In this document: in pieces, positions 12,152 to 22,149 of the stretch
Position numbering within the stretch: position 1 is the stretch's first letter
How the letters are laid out: each line of letters begins with the position of its first letter
NCBI GenBank assembly: GCA_033239525.1
Contig: BSYO01000031.1
Location: forward strand, 62,001 to 126,000
Origin: Nepenthes gracilis
Lineage: Eukaryota > Streptophyta > Magnoliopsida > Caryophyllales > Nepenthaceae
Reading direction: 5' to 3'
DNA: 64,000 nt
The notes under the pieces: model-generated
What the model saw: the letters and a program-made list of their open reading frames with translations, nothing else
Told to the model about the DNA's origin: nothing
Databases searched by the model: none
Translations under genes and position numbers: made by a program

Positions 12152-12850
12152 TGTTGGCGCAAAAACGCGGAAGACAACGGTGACCGAACGGACAAGGTTC
12201 TCGGACAGCCAAGCGGAGTAGAGCTCTCGGACGGACAGAAGCGTAGAGATAGAGAACGAAAGAGAACACACCAATTTAACGTGGAAAACCCTTTCTTTAA
12301 CAAGGAAAAAACCACAAAAGAATGCACTATAAAAGGATTGTTTACAAGTGTTGGCTACACAAGCTCAAACGAAAGAGAACAATCTACAAGTGTGCAACTT
12401 CTCTCACTAAAGTGTTTCTCACTCTATCTTTACAAGCTTGCCCTTGGCTCTCTCTCACAAAGCTCTCTTACAAAATGTCTCGGCTCTCACACATTACGAG
12501 GCAAGGGCACAAGCTTTATATATACACACAAAGACAGGGTGGACAACCCGACCACCCCTGCGGGCCGTAGGTTCGGAGAACCCTACGCCCCTAGGCTCCG
12601 CCATGGCGGCGCCACGCTGCCTGCCGGATGGCGAGACGACACCACAGGAAGTTGTTGCCACAACTTTCAAGCAGGGTAGGTGACCAACCTCTTGCGAGAA
12701 AACGCCGTAGCAGGGCCTACGGGAGTAGAGTCAACGTCTATGCTTTAGAGTCTCGTCCCACGTCCTCTCGGACATGGACTTCAACAAAGTCCTCGTCCCA
12801 TTCTTGCAATGGAGTCTCGCGGACTCTTGCCACTCGGGAGTGACTGAACA
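12152..12850 (-). repeat. Copia LTR A (3' LTR of copy 1)
   Basis: On the plus strand it begins TGTTGGCGCAAAAACGCGG and ends GACTGAACA. The minus-strand promoter box TATATATAAAG maps to about 12513-12526. LTR A differs from B and C at several places where B and C agree, for example GGAGAAC against TAGAAC near the CCCCTAGG block. Confidence 0.9.
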
Positions 12851-15800
12851 AACTTCCCCTCCACGGCCGAGTGTGAGTGAAGTTAGTTAAACGGTAAGGT
12901 CACAACAAGCTTCGACTTCCTTTGCAAAACCTTTGTCAACATATCGACCCATTATCGTCCGGCGGACCTTTCCGATTGATACTGCCCATCATTAAAAACA
13001 TCTCACCCGATGATATCGTGCGTCGATGTGTTTTGTGAGAATGGAATGAGGAGTTTTTACATAAGTGAATGGCACTTTGACTATCACAAAGGATCTCGTA
13101 TGTCTCTGCTTTAGACCGATTCTTGGACAAACCTCTTCATCCAAAGCATTTCCTTACGAGGCCTCGGTCACGGTGATGAACTTCGCCAGAGTCGAGAGGC
13201 GGCACTTTTTGTAACTTGATTTTGCCGTGAGACCGCCCTCTCGCAAATTTCACCAAGTATCGGACGTTGATTTTCGAGAATCAACGCGTCGCTGACCATG
13301 TCTACGTCAGGTATGCATAATCGATTGAGGCTCCCCTTTTCCAAACCGCAAACCCGTCTTGGATGTCCGTAGATATCCTGGAAAATCCACTTCACCGCGG
13401 GACAATGCTCCATACAGGTTTGAGAGGAAGATGCTCACAAGGCCAACCGCATGAGCAATGTCCGGCCGCGTACACGGTCACGTACATCAAGTCGCCAACG
13501 GCCCATGAGTAAGAATCTTACTCATGCGCGCCTTCTCGGTCCGAGGGACGGACACTGCCGCTTACTCGACTGAAATGGTTGTGATGGGGTACCGTGGGCT
13601 TGGACTCTTCCATGTTGAATCTTTGAAGCACTTTTTTCAACATAGCATTCCTAGGATGACTAAAGCTTCTTGCCCTCTCGGTCGCGAAATTCTCGATCCC
13701 CAGAATCATTTCTTAGGTTCGAGGTCTTTCATGGCGAAAATTTGCCCAGTTCTTCTCCACTTTTTGTATCGAAGCACTATTCTACAATGACAACCAAAAG
13801 ATGTCATCCACATAAAGGAGAAGGATGACAAAGTCGTTTCGAGAACTTCGAACAAAGACATGAGTGGGTTCAAGAAGTCTTATGGTATCCTTGTCCGACC
13901 ATAACATACTCAAAACTTCCGATACCCTTTGTCTCGGAGCTTGTTTGCCACCATACAAGCTCTTCTTCAAGCGACAAAACAAGTCCTTCCTTCCCTTTTA
14001 CTTCAAAGCCATCTAGTTGCTCTATGTAGATCTCTTCCTCTAGATCTCCATGGAGAAAAGCTGTCCGGATGTCCATGTTGCTCAACCTCCAAGTCCAGGC
14101 TGCTGCCACCGAAAGCACTACACGGGCCAGGGATATCTTCACAACAGTGCGAAGATTTCATCAAATTTAACACCCTTTTCGTTGGACAAAAGCCCTTCAC
14201 CACAAGTCGCGCCTTGTGTCTTGGCTAAATTGTGTCTCGGTTGCCTTTGGGCGGAAGACCCATTTGTTCTTGAGCCTTCTTCCTTTGGGAAATTTGACCG
14301 GCTCAAGGTATGGTTTTTATGAAGAGAAACCATCTCTTCCTTCATGAGTTTCAAACCATTTATCCTTGGCGCGCCACACATGGCCTCATCAAAACTTTTA
14401 CGGTTCTCCAAAGATCGGTGAGGAGGACAAACTCACTTCTTTGGAAGGCGGGACGGACGGACGCCTCACTCGATCACCGTCTTCTTTGGGGCAACCTCGG
14501 CTCGAGGAGGTGCGAATCTTGACCAAGTCCCGAGGCGCAGGAATCGCCTCATCTTTGATTTTGCCACACTGAACCGCCGACATCGGACTCGGGGAGGCTT
14601 TGGAAAGACAACATGGTGTCAACTCTGTCCGTAGGGAAGTAGTGGGGAGGAGACTTGCTCCTTCCCAATGTCCTCGATGGTCTCGTCCTCAACGAAGACC
14701 ACATCGCTGGGCAGCACCAACTTCTTTTCCTTTGGGTCATAGAACCTATACCCAAATTCATCATCGCCATAGCTTTTAAAGACACACTGCATTGTCTTTG
14801 GCTCCAGCCTTGGTCCTTTCATCTCTCGGAACATGAACAAAGGCTTTGCGGTAGAAGTCCGAAGATGGCTATACACTGTTCCAGTTTTTCCGGTCCAAAT
14901 GCTCACGGAACTTCCCGTCCGAGCAGGCTTACCGGGCGACCGGTTGATCACGTGGCGGCCGTCCTCAAGGCCTCGGCCCAAAGATCCCGGAAGCTTGGCC
15001 TCGGACAACATGCACACGACCCTTTCCATCGGGTCGGTTCATCCTCTCGGCTACGCCATTCAACTTGTAGCGTCTTTGGTGGAGTTTTACGATGTTTGAT
15101 CGTGAGCTCTACGGTGGGCATCAAACATCCCAATGTACTCCGTAGATTATAAAACTAAACGGCCTTTAATCTCCTCCGGTCTCCCACTCAACGAGGACAT
15201 GAAACTGCTCGAAGGTTCCGCATGACTCCGATCTTTGGTCTTCAAAGGGAACACGCGCGGCTTCCTCGAGCAATCATCAATAAAGGAGACAAAATATTGT
15301 ACTCCCAAATGACTTCTCCGGAGGGGACCCGCACACGTCCGTGTGGGCCGAAATCAAGACCTCGGACCTCTTGGAAGACACGTCTCCCGAAAAGGAGACT
15401 GCGTTGCTTCCCGCCATGCGGTGAGGGCAAGTCCTCGGCATGTCTCCATCCATCTCGAATGAGACCTTGCCGGATGACTCATGCCACGCTCACTCATATG
15501 TCCAGGTCTTTTATGCCACAGTCCAAGGACTCCACACTCCTGTAGCATTCACCCCTTGCTACCTCGGCTGGGCTTTCACTACGTAAGGCACGAAGCCTTT
15601 ACTCCTTGGGCAACCACCATGAAGCCCTTCACTGCTTGAGGCTGAAGTCACAAGACGCTGCGGTTGCGGTGTCTTCATCATCAAGTCGTGTCTCATTTGA
15701 AATGATATTCATCCGAATATCGGGGGGCGTGTCAGGCGTCCTTCAAAATCAATCGGCTCCAGTGCTCATCAACAAGGTGATGTCACCACGTCCAATGAAC

Positions 15801-15960
15801 TCGGGACGTCTCCCTTGTTGCCATTCTTAACACTCGGGGGCGCCTGAGTGTAAGTGAAGAGCAGTTCTTTCTGGAGGTGGCGTGAATTGTGCGCCGAGAA
15901 TCCACTACCCAATCTCGAGGACTTGCTCAGCCTGACCACCAAGTCCTCGGACTCGTGGCG
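12851..15960 (-). pseudogene. Copia copy 1 pol remnant (PR-IN-RT-RH)
   Basis: Read right to left. The protease region near 15890-15945 gives WVVDS and HATS, where the family has DSGAS..HAT. GAG-pre-integrase at about 15490-15525 reads LWHKRPGHMSERGM. The integrase core spans about 14980-15430. Reverse transcriptase spans about 13700-14420, with the box RTAFLHGDLEEEIYIEQ at about 14020-14075 and the catalytic LLYVDDI at about 13800-13822. RNase H with CDSQSAIHLCKN lies at about 13050-13095. In an active element these would copy the RNA and integrate the cDNA. Here short indels change the frame every 100-300 bases. The clustered nature of the differences from copy 2 leaves open that some are sequence errors. 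Confidence 0.85.
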
Positions 15961-16790
15961 AAAAAGGAGATCTTCTCTGTCACAACAGACCGAGGACTCC
16001 ACCTCGCCATGTCTCTTCTCGCCCATACCTTCGGTTGCGTTTTCACGCTTTCACTTATAATAAAACTTCTTGATGTGGCCTTTCTTGCCCCGTGGTGGCA
16101 CTCATGTCTTAGTACCGTGAACGTGACTTACTTCGCCCTTTGTCTTGAGACTTTGGGCCACGTCCTCGCTCCTTTCCCCGCGTTCGGTGACAAGGACTTG
16201 AGTCCGAGAGGTGGGCGTTCCTTGAGAACGTCGTCGCATTTCCTCGTTCGGCCCGCTCCTTTGGCCATCTCTAAGGTCCACGCCGTTTAAAGGCTGTATT
16301 GGCAATGGTGATCCTCATAACCTTCCATGAGTCCAGGGAGGGTTGCTAGCAACCATAGTCAGGACCTCATCCTCGAACTTGATCCCGCCGTTCCATTCAC
16401 CTGTCCACGCGGCCGAAACTCATTGAGGTGATCGGCGACGAGATGACCCGTCCTTATCACCGCACTTGCATCAACCACATCAAGTGAAAGATTTTGTTAT
16501 TTCAGATTTGGAGGCAAAGAGCTTTTTGCAGCTTCTCCCAAGCGCGTCTTGGCATTGGACTCACCCAACGTGGTTGTTTGCGTTGTCGTCCACAAGCTAC
16601 CGTATGTAGCCACACACTTGCTTGTCTTTCGAGCGTCCCCACCGCCGCATTCAGTTTTGTCGGTGGCTTTCTTTGCGGCAAAAACGTGGATTATCATGTG
16701 GACTTCACCAAAAAGCAAGTCGACATCTTGCTTTGCCAAGAGTTAAAGTTTGATCCATTCAAACGGTCATCTTACTTCTGACCACCATCG
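15961..16790 (-). pseudogene. Copia copy 1 gag remnant
   Basis: The zinc knuckle lies at about 16055-16110 (C-H-H-x-G-K-K-G-H-I-K-K-F-Y type); the position of the final knuckle Cys is Tyr, as in copy 2. The N-terminal Gag region near 16500-16770 matches the copia pattern in which a nucleic-acid-like LNGSNF..W motif starts the protein. That motif is clear in copy 2 but scrambled here. The primer-binding site follows on the LTR side. Gag would build the particle, but the frame is broken. Confidence 0.7.
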
Positions 16791-16804
16791 TAGCCCGGCC
16801 CAAC

Positions 16805-16835
16805 AAGATAAAGAACCAAAATCTCCGATACCACT
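16805..16835 (-). promoter_or_regulatory. Copy 1 primer-binding site region (tRNA-Met type)
   Basis: On the minus strand the LTR end ...TGCCAACA is followed by AG and then TGGTATCGGAGATTT, close to the TGGTATCAGAGC site complementary to initiator Met tRNA. This fixes the orientation of the element as minus. Confidence 0.75.
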
Positions 16836-17509
16836 TGTTGGCACAAAACGCGGGAAGACAACGGTGGCCGAGCGGACAAGGTTCTCGGACAGCCAAAGCG
16901 GAGCGGAGCTCTCGGCGGACGAGCGTAGAGACAGGAGAACGAAAAGAGAACACACCAATTTAACGTGGAAAACCCTTTCTTTAACAAGGAAAACCACGAA
17001 AGAATGCACTATAAAAGATTGTTTACAAGTGTTGGCTACATGACTCAAACGAAGAAAACAATCTACAAGTGTGCAACTTCTCTCACTAAAGTGTTTCTCA
17101 CTCTATCTTTACAAGCTTGCCCACAGCTCTCTCACAAAGTTCTCTTACAAAATGTCTCAGCTCTCTCACACATTACAAGTAAGGGCACAAGCTTTATATA
17201 TACACACAAAGACGGGGTGGACGGCAACCATTCTACCGGGCCGTAGGGTTATAGAACCTACGCCCCTAGGCTGCCATGGCGAAGCATCTTTGCCCGCCGA
17301 TGGCGACGACACTGGGAAGTTGTTGCGCCACAACTTTCAGTAGGGTAGGTGACCAACCCACTGCAGAAACGGCCGGGCAGGCACGAGAGTAGGAGTCAAC
17401 GTCATACTTTAGTCCCGCCCACGCCCCTCTGGACACGACGCTTCAACAAAAGTCCTCGTCCATTCTCGCAATGGAGTCCAGCGGACCACGCCACCTCGAG
17501 TGACTGACA
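16836..17509 (-). repeat. Copia LTR B (shared middle LTR)
   Basis: It starts TGTTGGCACAAAACGCGGG and ends near GACTGACA on the plus strand. It serves as 5' LTR of copy 1 and 3' LTR of copy 2. The minus-strand TATA box maps to about 17191-17204. No AAATG duplication flanks it, consistent with a recombination product rather than a separate insertion. Confidence 0.9.
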
Positions 17510-20500
17510 AACTTCCTCACGACTGACCGAGTGTGAGTGAAGTTAGTTAAACCGTGAAGGTCACAACAAGCTTCCGCCTTCCCTTTGGCAAAACCTTGTC
17601 AACATATCTCCACCCATTATCGTCCGAGCGGACTTTCAATTGATAGCCGCCCATCATTAAAAACATCTCACCCAATGATATCGCGCGTCAATGTGTTCCA
17701 ATTCTAGAATGGAATGAGGAGTTTTTAAGATAAGGAAACGGGCACTTTGACTATCACAAAGGATCTCGTATGTCTCCGCGACCCATTCTTGACAAACCTC
17801 TCATCCAAAGCATTTCACAGCCTCTTGGCCACGGCAATGAACTCGTCAGAGTCGAGAGAGCGACGCACCTTTGTAACTTGACCGCCAGAGACCGCCTCTC
17901 GCAAATTTCACCAAGCATCAGGACGTTGATTTTCGAGAATCGACGTCCATGACCATGTCTACGTCCGTGTACGCGATTTGGCCGAGGCTCCCTTTCCAAC
18001 CGCAAACCCGGTCTTGGATGTCCGCGTAGATATCTCAAAATCCACTTCACCGCACCAATGCTCCATACCTGGCTCAGAGGAATCTCACACAAGGCCAACG
18101 CGCATGATGAGTGAATGTCCATTCGCTGACACACGTCGCAGCATATCACAAGCAACGGCCCATTGAGTAAGGAATCTTACTCATGCGCGCGCTCTTCTCA
18201 GTGTCCGAGGACGGACACCGCGCTACATCACCAAAATGGTTGCCACCGTACCGGGAAAGCTTGGACTCTTCCATGTCAATCTTTTTGAAGCACTTTTTCA
18301 ACATAGCATTCCTAGGATGTAGCTTAAAGCTTCTTGCCCTCTCGGTCGCGAAATTCCGATCCCTGGGACTGTTTTGCCGGCTCGAGGTCTTTCATGGGTA
18401 AAGACTTCCGATTGCTTCTTCCAAATTATGATCCGAAAGCACTATTCGTCCGACAACCAAGATGTCATCCACATAAAGGAGAAGGATGACAAAGTCGCTT
18501 TCGAGAACTTCGAACAAAGACACGGTGGTTCGAAGAAGTCTTATGGTATCCCTTGTCTCGACCATAACATACCAAACTTCCGATACCAGCTTGTCTAGGA
18601 GCTTGTTTCAAACCCCTTACAAGCTCTTTCTTCAAACGACAAACAAGTCCTTCCTTCCCTTTTACTTCAAAGCCATCTAGTTGCTCTATGTAGATCTCTT
18701 CCTCTAGATCTCCATGGAGAAAAGTCAGTCCGGAGATGTCCAAATTGCCAACCTCCAAGTCCAAAGGCCGCTACCCGAGCACTACACGGACCGAGGATAT
18801 CTTCACAACAAAATAAGATTTCATCAAATTTAACACCGTTGACGAAGCCCTTCACCACAAGTCGGCGCCTTGTGTCTTGGCTAAGCTGTGTCCTCGGTTG
18901 CCAAAGCGGAAGACCCATTTGTTCTTGAGCCTTCTTCCTGGGGAAATTTGGCGGCCTCAAAGGTATGGTTTTTATGAAGAGAAACCATCTCTTCCTTCAT
19001 GGTTTCAAACCATTTATCCTTCCGAGCGCCTACACATGGCCTCATCAAAACTTTTCGTTCTCCAAGAGCCGAGGAGGACAAACTCACTTGCTTGGAAGTG
19101 ACGGACGGACGCCTCCCTGGACGACCGTCCTTGTCAGGCACCTCGGCTACCGAGGAGGTGCCAAATCTTCAACCAAGTCCCGAGGCTGTGAATCGCCTCA
19201 TCTTGGTTCGTCGCACACACCAACCGGCCGACATCGGACTCGGGAGGCACCGGAAAGACAACATCGAGTGTCAACTCATCAAGTCCGGGAAGTAGTGGGA
19301 GAGACTGCTCCTTCCCAATGCTCGATGGTCTCGTCCTCAACGAAGACCACATCGCGACCGCACTAACTTCTTTTCCTTTGGGTCATAGAACCTATACTTC
19401 CAAATTCATCATCGCCATAGCCCGGAAAGACACACTGCATTGTCTTTGGCTCCAAACTTGGTCCTTTCGTCTCTCGGAACATGAACAGGCAAGCCGTACC
19501 AAAGTCCAAGACGCTATACACCGGTTCCTTTTAGGCCCAAACCGCTCTGAACTTCCCCGTCCGTGAGAGGCGCATGGCGGCCGATTGATCACGTGAGCGC
19601 CGGTCCCCCAAGGCCTCACCAAAAAGATCCCTTTAAGCTTGGCCACCGACAACATGCACCCGACCCTTTCCATCGGTGCGATTCATCCTCCGGCTACGCC
19701 ATTCAACTGTGGCGTCTTTGGTGGAGCTTTTTCGATGTTTGATGCCGTGAGCTCTACAAAAGAGGGCATCAAACATCCCAATGTACTCCCCGCCTATCGT
19801 CTAAACGCCTTTAATCTCCTCCCGGTCTCCCACTCAACGAGGACATGAAACTTTCAAAGGTTCCCAACCTCGATCTTTGGTCTTCAAAGGGAACACGCGC
19901 GACTTCCTCGAGCAATCATCAATAAAGGAGACAAAATATTGTGCTCCCCAAATGACTTCTCTAGGGAGGGGACGCACACGTCCGTGTGGACGAAATCCAA
20001 GACCTCGGACCTCTTGGAAGACACATCTCCCGAAAAGGAGACTGCGTTGCTTCCCGCCATGCGGTGAGGGCAAGTCCCCTGCATGTCTCCATCCATCTCC
20101 GGAATGAGACCCTTCTTGCAGATGACTCATGCCACGCTCACTCATGTGTCCAGTCTTTTATGCCACAGTCCAAGGACTCCACACTCACCTTAGCATTCAC
20201 CTCTCACCTCTACTGGCTTTCACTACGTAAAGGCTGAAGCCTTACCTTGGGCAACCACCATGAAGCCCTTCACGACGCCTTTTGAAATCGCCGTCACAAG
20301 ACGCTGCGTTTTGTCTTCATCATCAATTTGTCTCACCAAAATGATATTCATCCGAATATCGTGGACGTGTCGACGCCTTCAAAAATCAATCGCCTCGGTG
20401 CTCAATCAACATGGTGATGTCACCACGTCCCGATGAACCCTGACGTCTCCTCGTTGCCCATTCTTAACACTCGGGGCGCACAGAGTGTAAGTGAAGAACG

Positions 20501-20560
20501 ATTCTTTCCTGAGGTGACGTGAATTGAAGCGCAGGAATCCACTACCCAATCTGAGGACTG
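17510..20560 (-). pseudogene. Copia copy 2 pol remnant (PR-IN-RT-RH)
   Basis: It has the same domain order as copy 1. The protease reads WVVDSCASIHVTS at about 20510-20555; Gly of the DSGA triad is Cys. GAG-pre-integrase HMSERGMSHL lies near 20125-20150. The integrase core YFVSFIDDCSRKSRVF lies near 19880-19930. Reverse transcriptase contains TFLHGDLEEEIYIEQ at about 18680-18730, and the YVDD box can be read at about 18455-18475. The RNase H region AVKWILRYLRGHP lies at about 18020-18060, with the DSQ region near 17730-17760. Indels disrupt all frames. Long stretches are identical to copy 1, for example the block around the BglII-like AGATCT sites at 14030 and 18690. Confidence 0.85.
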
Positions 20561-21400
20561 CTCAGCCACAGCCACCAAGTCCTCAGACTCGTGGGCGAAA
20601 AGGAGATCTTCTCCTGTCAATGAGACCGAGGACTCCACCTCGCCATGTCTTTCTTCTCGCCCTTACGCTTCCGGTTGCGTTTTCACGCTCACTTATAATA
20701 AAACTTCTTGATGTGGCCTTTCTTGCCACAATGGTGGCACTCCATGTCTTGGTACCGTGAACGTGACTTACTTCGCCCTTGTCTTCGTGACTTTGGGCAC
20801 GTCCTCGACTCCTTTGCATTCGGTGACAAGGACTTCAGAGGCCGAGAGGTGGACGCCTGAGAACGTCGCCGCATTTCCTCCGTTCAAGACCGCTCCTTTG
20901 GCCATCTCTAAGGTCACCACGCCTGTTTAAAGTCAGATTGGCAATGGTGATCCTCATAACCTTCCATGAGTCCGGGAGGGTTGCTAGCAACCATAGTCCG
21001 AGGACCTCATCCTCGAACTTGATCCCCACGCCATTCACTGCTCCACGCATTAAAACTCATTCAGTGGATCGCGACTGAATGACCTGGCCCCCTCCTGTCG
21101 CACTGCATCAACCATCAAGTGAAAGATTTTGTTATTTCCAAGATTTGGAGGCAAAGAGCTGCAGCCTTCTCCCAAAGCGCCTTGGCATCGACTCACCCGA
21201 ACGTGGTTGTACACGTTGTCGTCCACAAACTGGTACGTAGCAGCCACACACCTGCTTTCGTGCTCGAACGTCCACGATCGTCTGCGTTTGTCACCGGGCT
21301 TTCTTTGGAAAAACGGATTATGCATGGACTTCAAAAGCGGATCGGCATCTTTGCTTTGCCAAGAGTTAAAGTTTGATCCATTCAAACAGATCATCTTACT
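20561..21400 (-). pseudogene. Copia copy 2 gag remnant
   Basis: The Gag start region reads MICLNGSNFNSW at about 21359-21394, which fits the copia Gag N terminus. A capsid-like YQFVDDNVYNHV stretch lies near 21210-21245. The zinc knuckle CHHCGKKGHIKKFYYK lies at about 20690-20737, with Tyr at the last ligand position, shared with copy 1. Frame breaks separate the parts. Confidence 0.78.
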
Positions 21401-21424
21401 TCAACCACCATCGTAGCCAGCAAC

Positions 21425-21456
21425 AAGATAAAGAACAAAAATCTCTCATACCACTC
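21425..21456 (-). promoter_or_regulatory. Copy 2 primer-binding site region, degenerate
   Basis: On the minus strand the right-hand LTR is followed by AGTGGTATGAGAGATTT. It keeps TGGTAT of the Met-type site, but the rest has changed relative to copy 1. Confidence 0.65.
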
Positions 21457-22144
21457 TGTCTGGCACAAAAACGGAAGACAAGCGGTGACCGAGCGGACAA
21501 GGTTCTCGGGATAACAAGGGAGAGCGAGAGCTCTCGGCAGACTGGCGTAGAGACGAACGAAAGAGAACACACCAATTTAACGTGGAAAACCCTTTCTTTA
21601 ACAAGGGAAAACCACGAAAGAATGCACTATAAAAGGATTGTTTACAAGTGTTGGCTAAGACAAGCTCAAACGAAAGAAAAACAATCTACAAGTGTGCAAC
21701 TTCTCTCACCAAAGTGTTTCTCACTCTATCTTTACAAGCTTGCCCACAGCTCTCTCACAAAGTTCTCTTACAAATGTCTCAGCTCTCACACATTACAAGC
21801 GCAGGCACAAGCTATATATACACACACAAAGACGGGTGGACAAGCGGCCCTCTACCGTCAGTAGGTTATAGAACCCTACGCCCCTAGGGCCTGCCATGGC
21901 AGTACGCTCGGCTCCGCAGATGGCGAGACGACACTCCTGGGAAGTTGTTGCGCCACAACTTCCCAAGTAGGTGAGGTGACCAACCCACTGCGAGAAACGG
22001 CGAAGTAGCAGCCTGCGTGAGTAAGTCAACGTCTATACTTTAGAGTCTCGGCCCACGTCCTCCCGGACATGACGCTTCAACAAAAGTCCTCGCCCATTCT
22101 TGCAATGGAGTCTGTGGACTATCGCCACTCGAGTGACCCCAACA
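21457..22144 (-). repeat. Copia LTR C (5' LTR of copy 2)
   Basis: On the plus strand it begins TGTCTGGCACAAAAACGG and ends CACTCGAGTGACCCCAACA, followed directly by AAATG. The minus-strand TATA box maps to about 21812-21823. It shares several variants with LTR B that A lacks. Confidence 0.9.
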
Positions 22145-22149
22145 AAATG
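22145..22149. repeat. Target site duplication AAATG, right
   Basis: It matches 12147-12151 exactly and touches the CA end of LTR C. Confidence 0.85.

Larger units (their letters stand above)
12152..22144 (-). mobile_element. Tandem Ty1/copia array: LTR-int-LTR-int-LTR
   Basis: Three direct LTRs (12152-12850, 16836-17509, 21457-22144) separate two internal regions of 3985 and 3947 bp. Both are read on the minus strand in the copia order gag-protease-integrase-RT-RNase H. Only the outermost LTRs carry the target duplication AAATG; the middle LTR is shared. The two internal regions keep long identical blocks. Such arrays are known to arise by unequal recombination between LTRs of one element on two chromatids. 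No frame is intact in either copy, so the array should be inactive. Confidence 0.93.

Noticed and set aside
16836..17509. Two independent copia insertions side by side
   Set aside because: The middle LTR has no flanking AAATG or other duplication and is shared by both internal regions; recombination of one insertion fits better.
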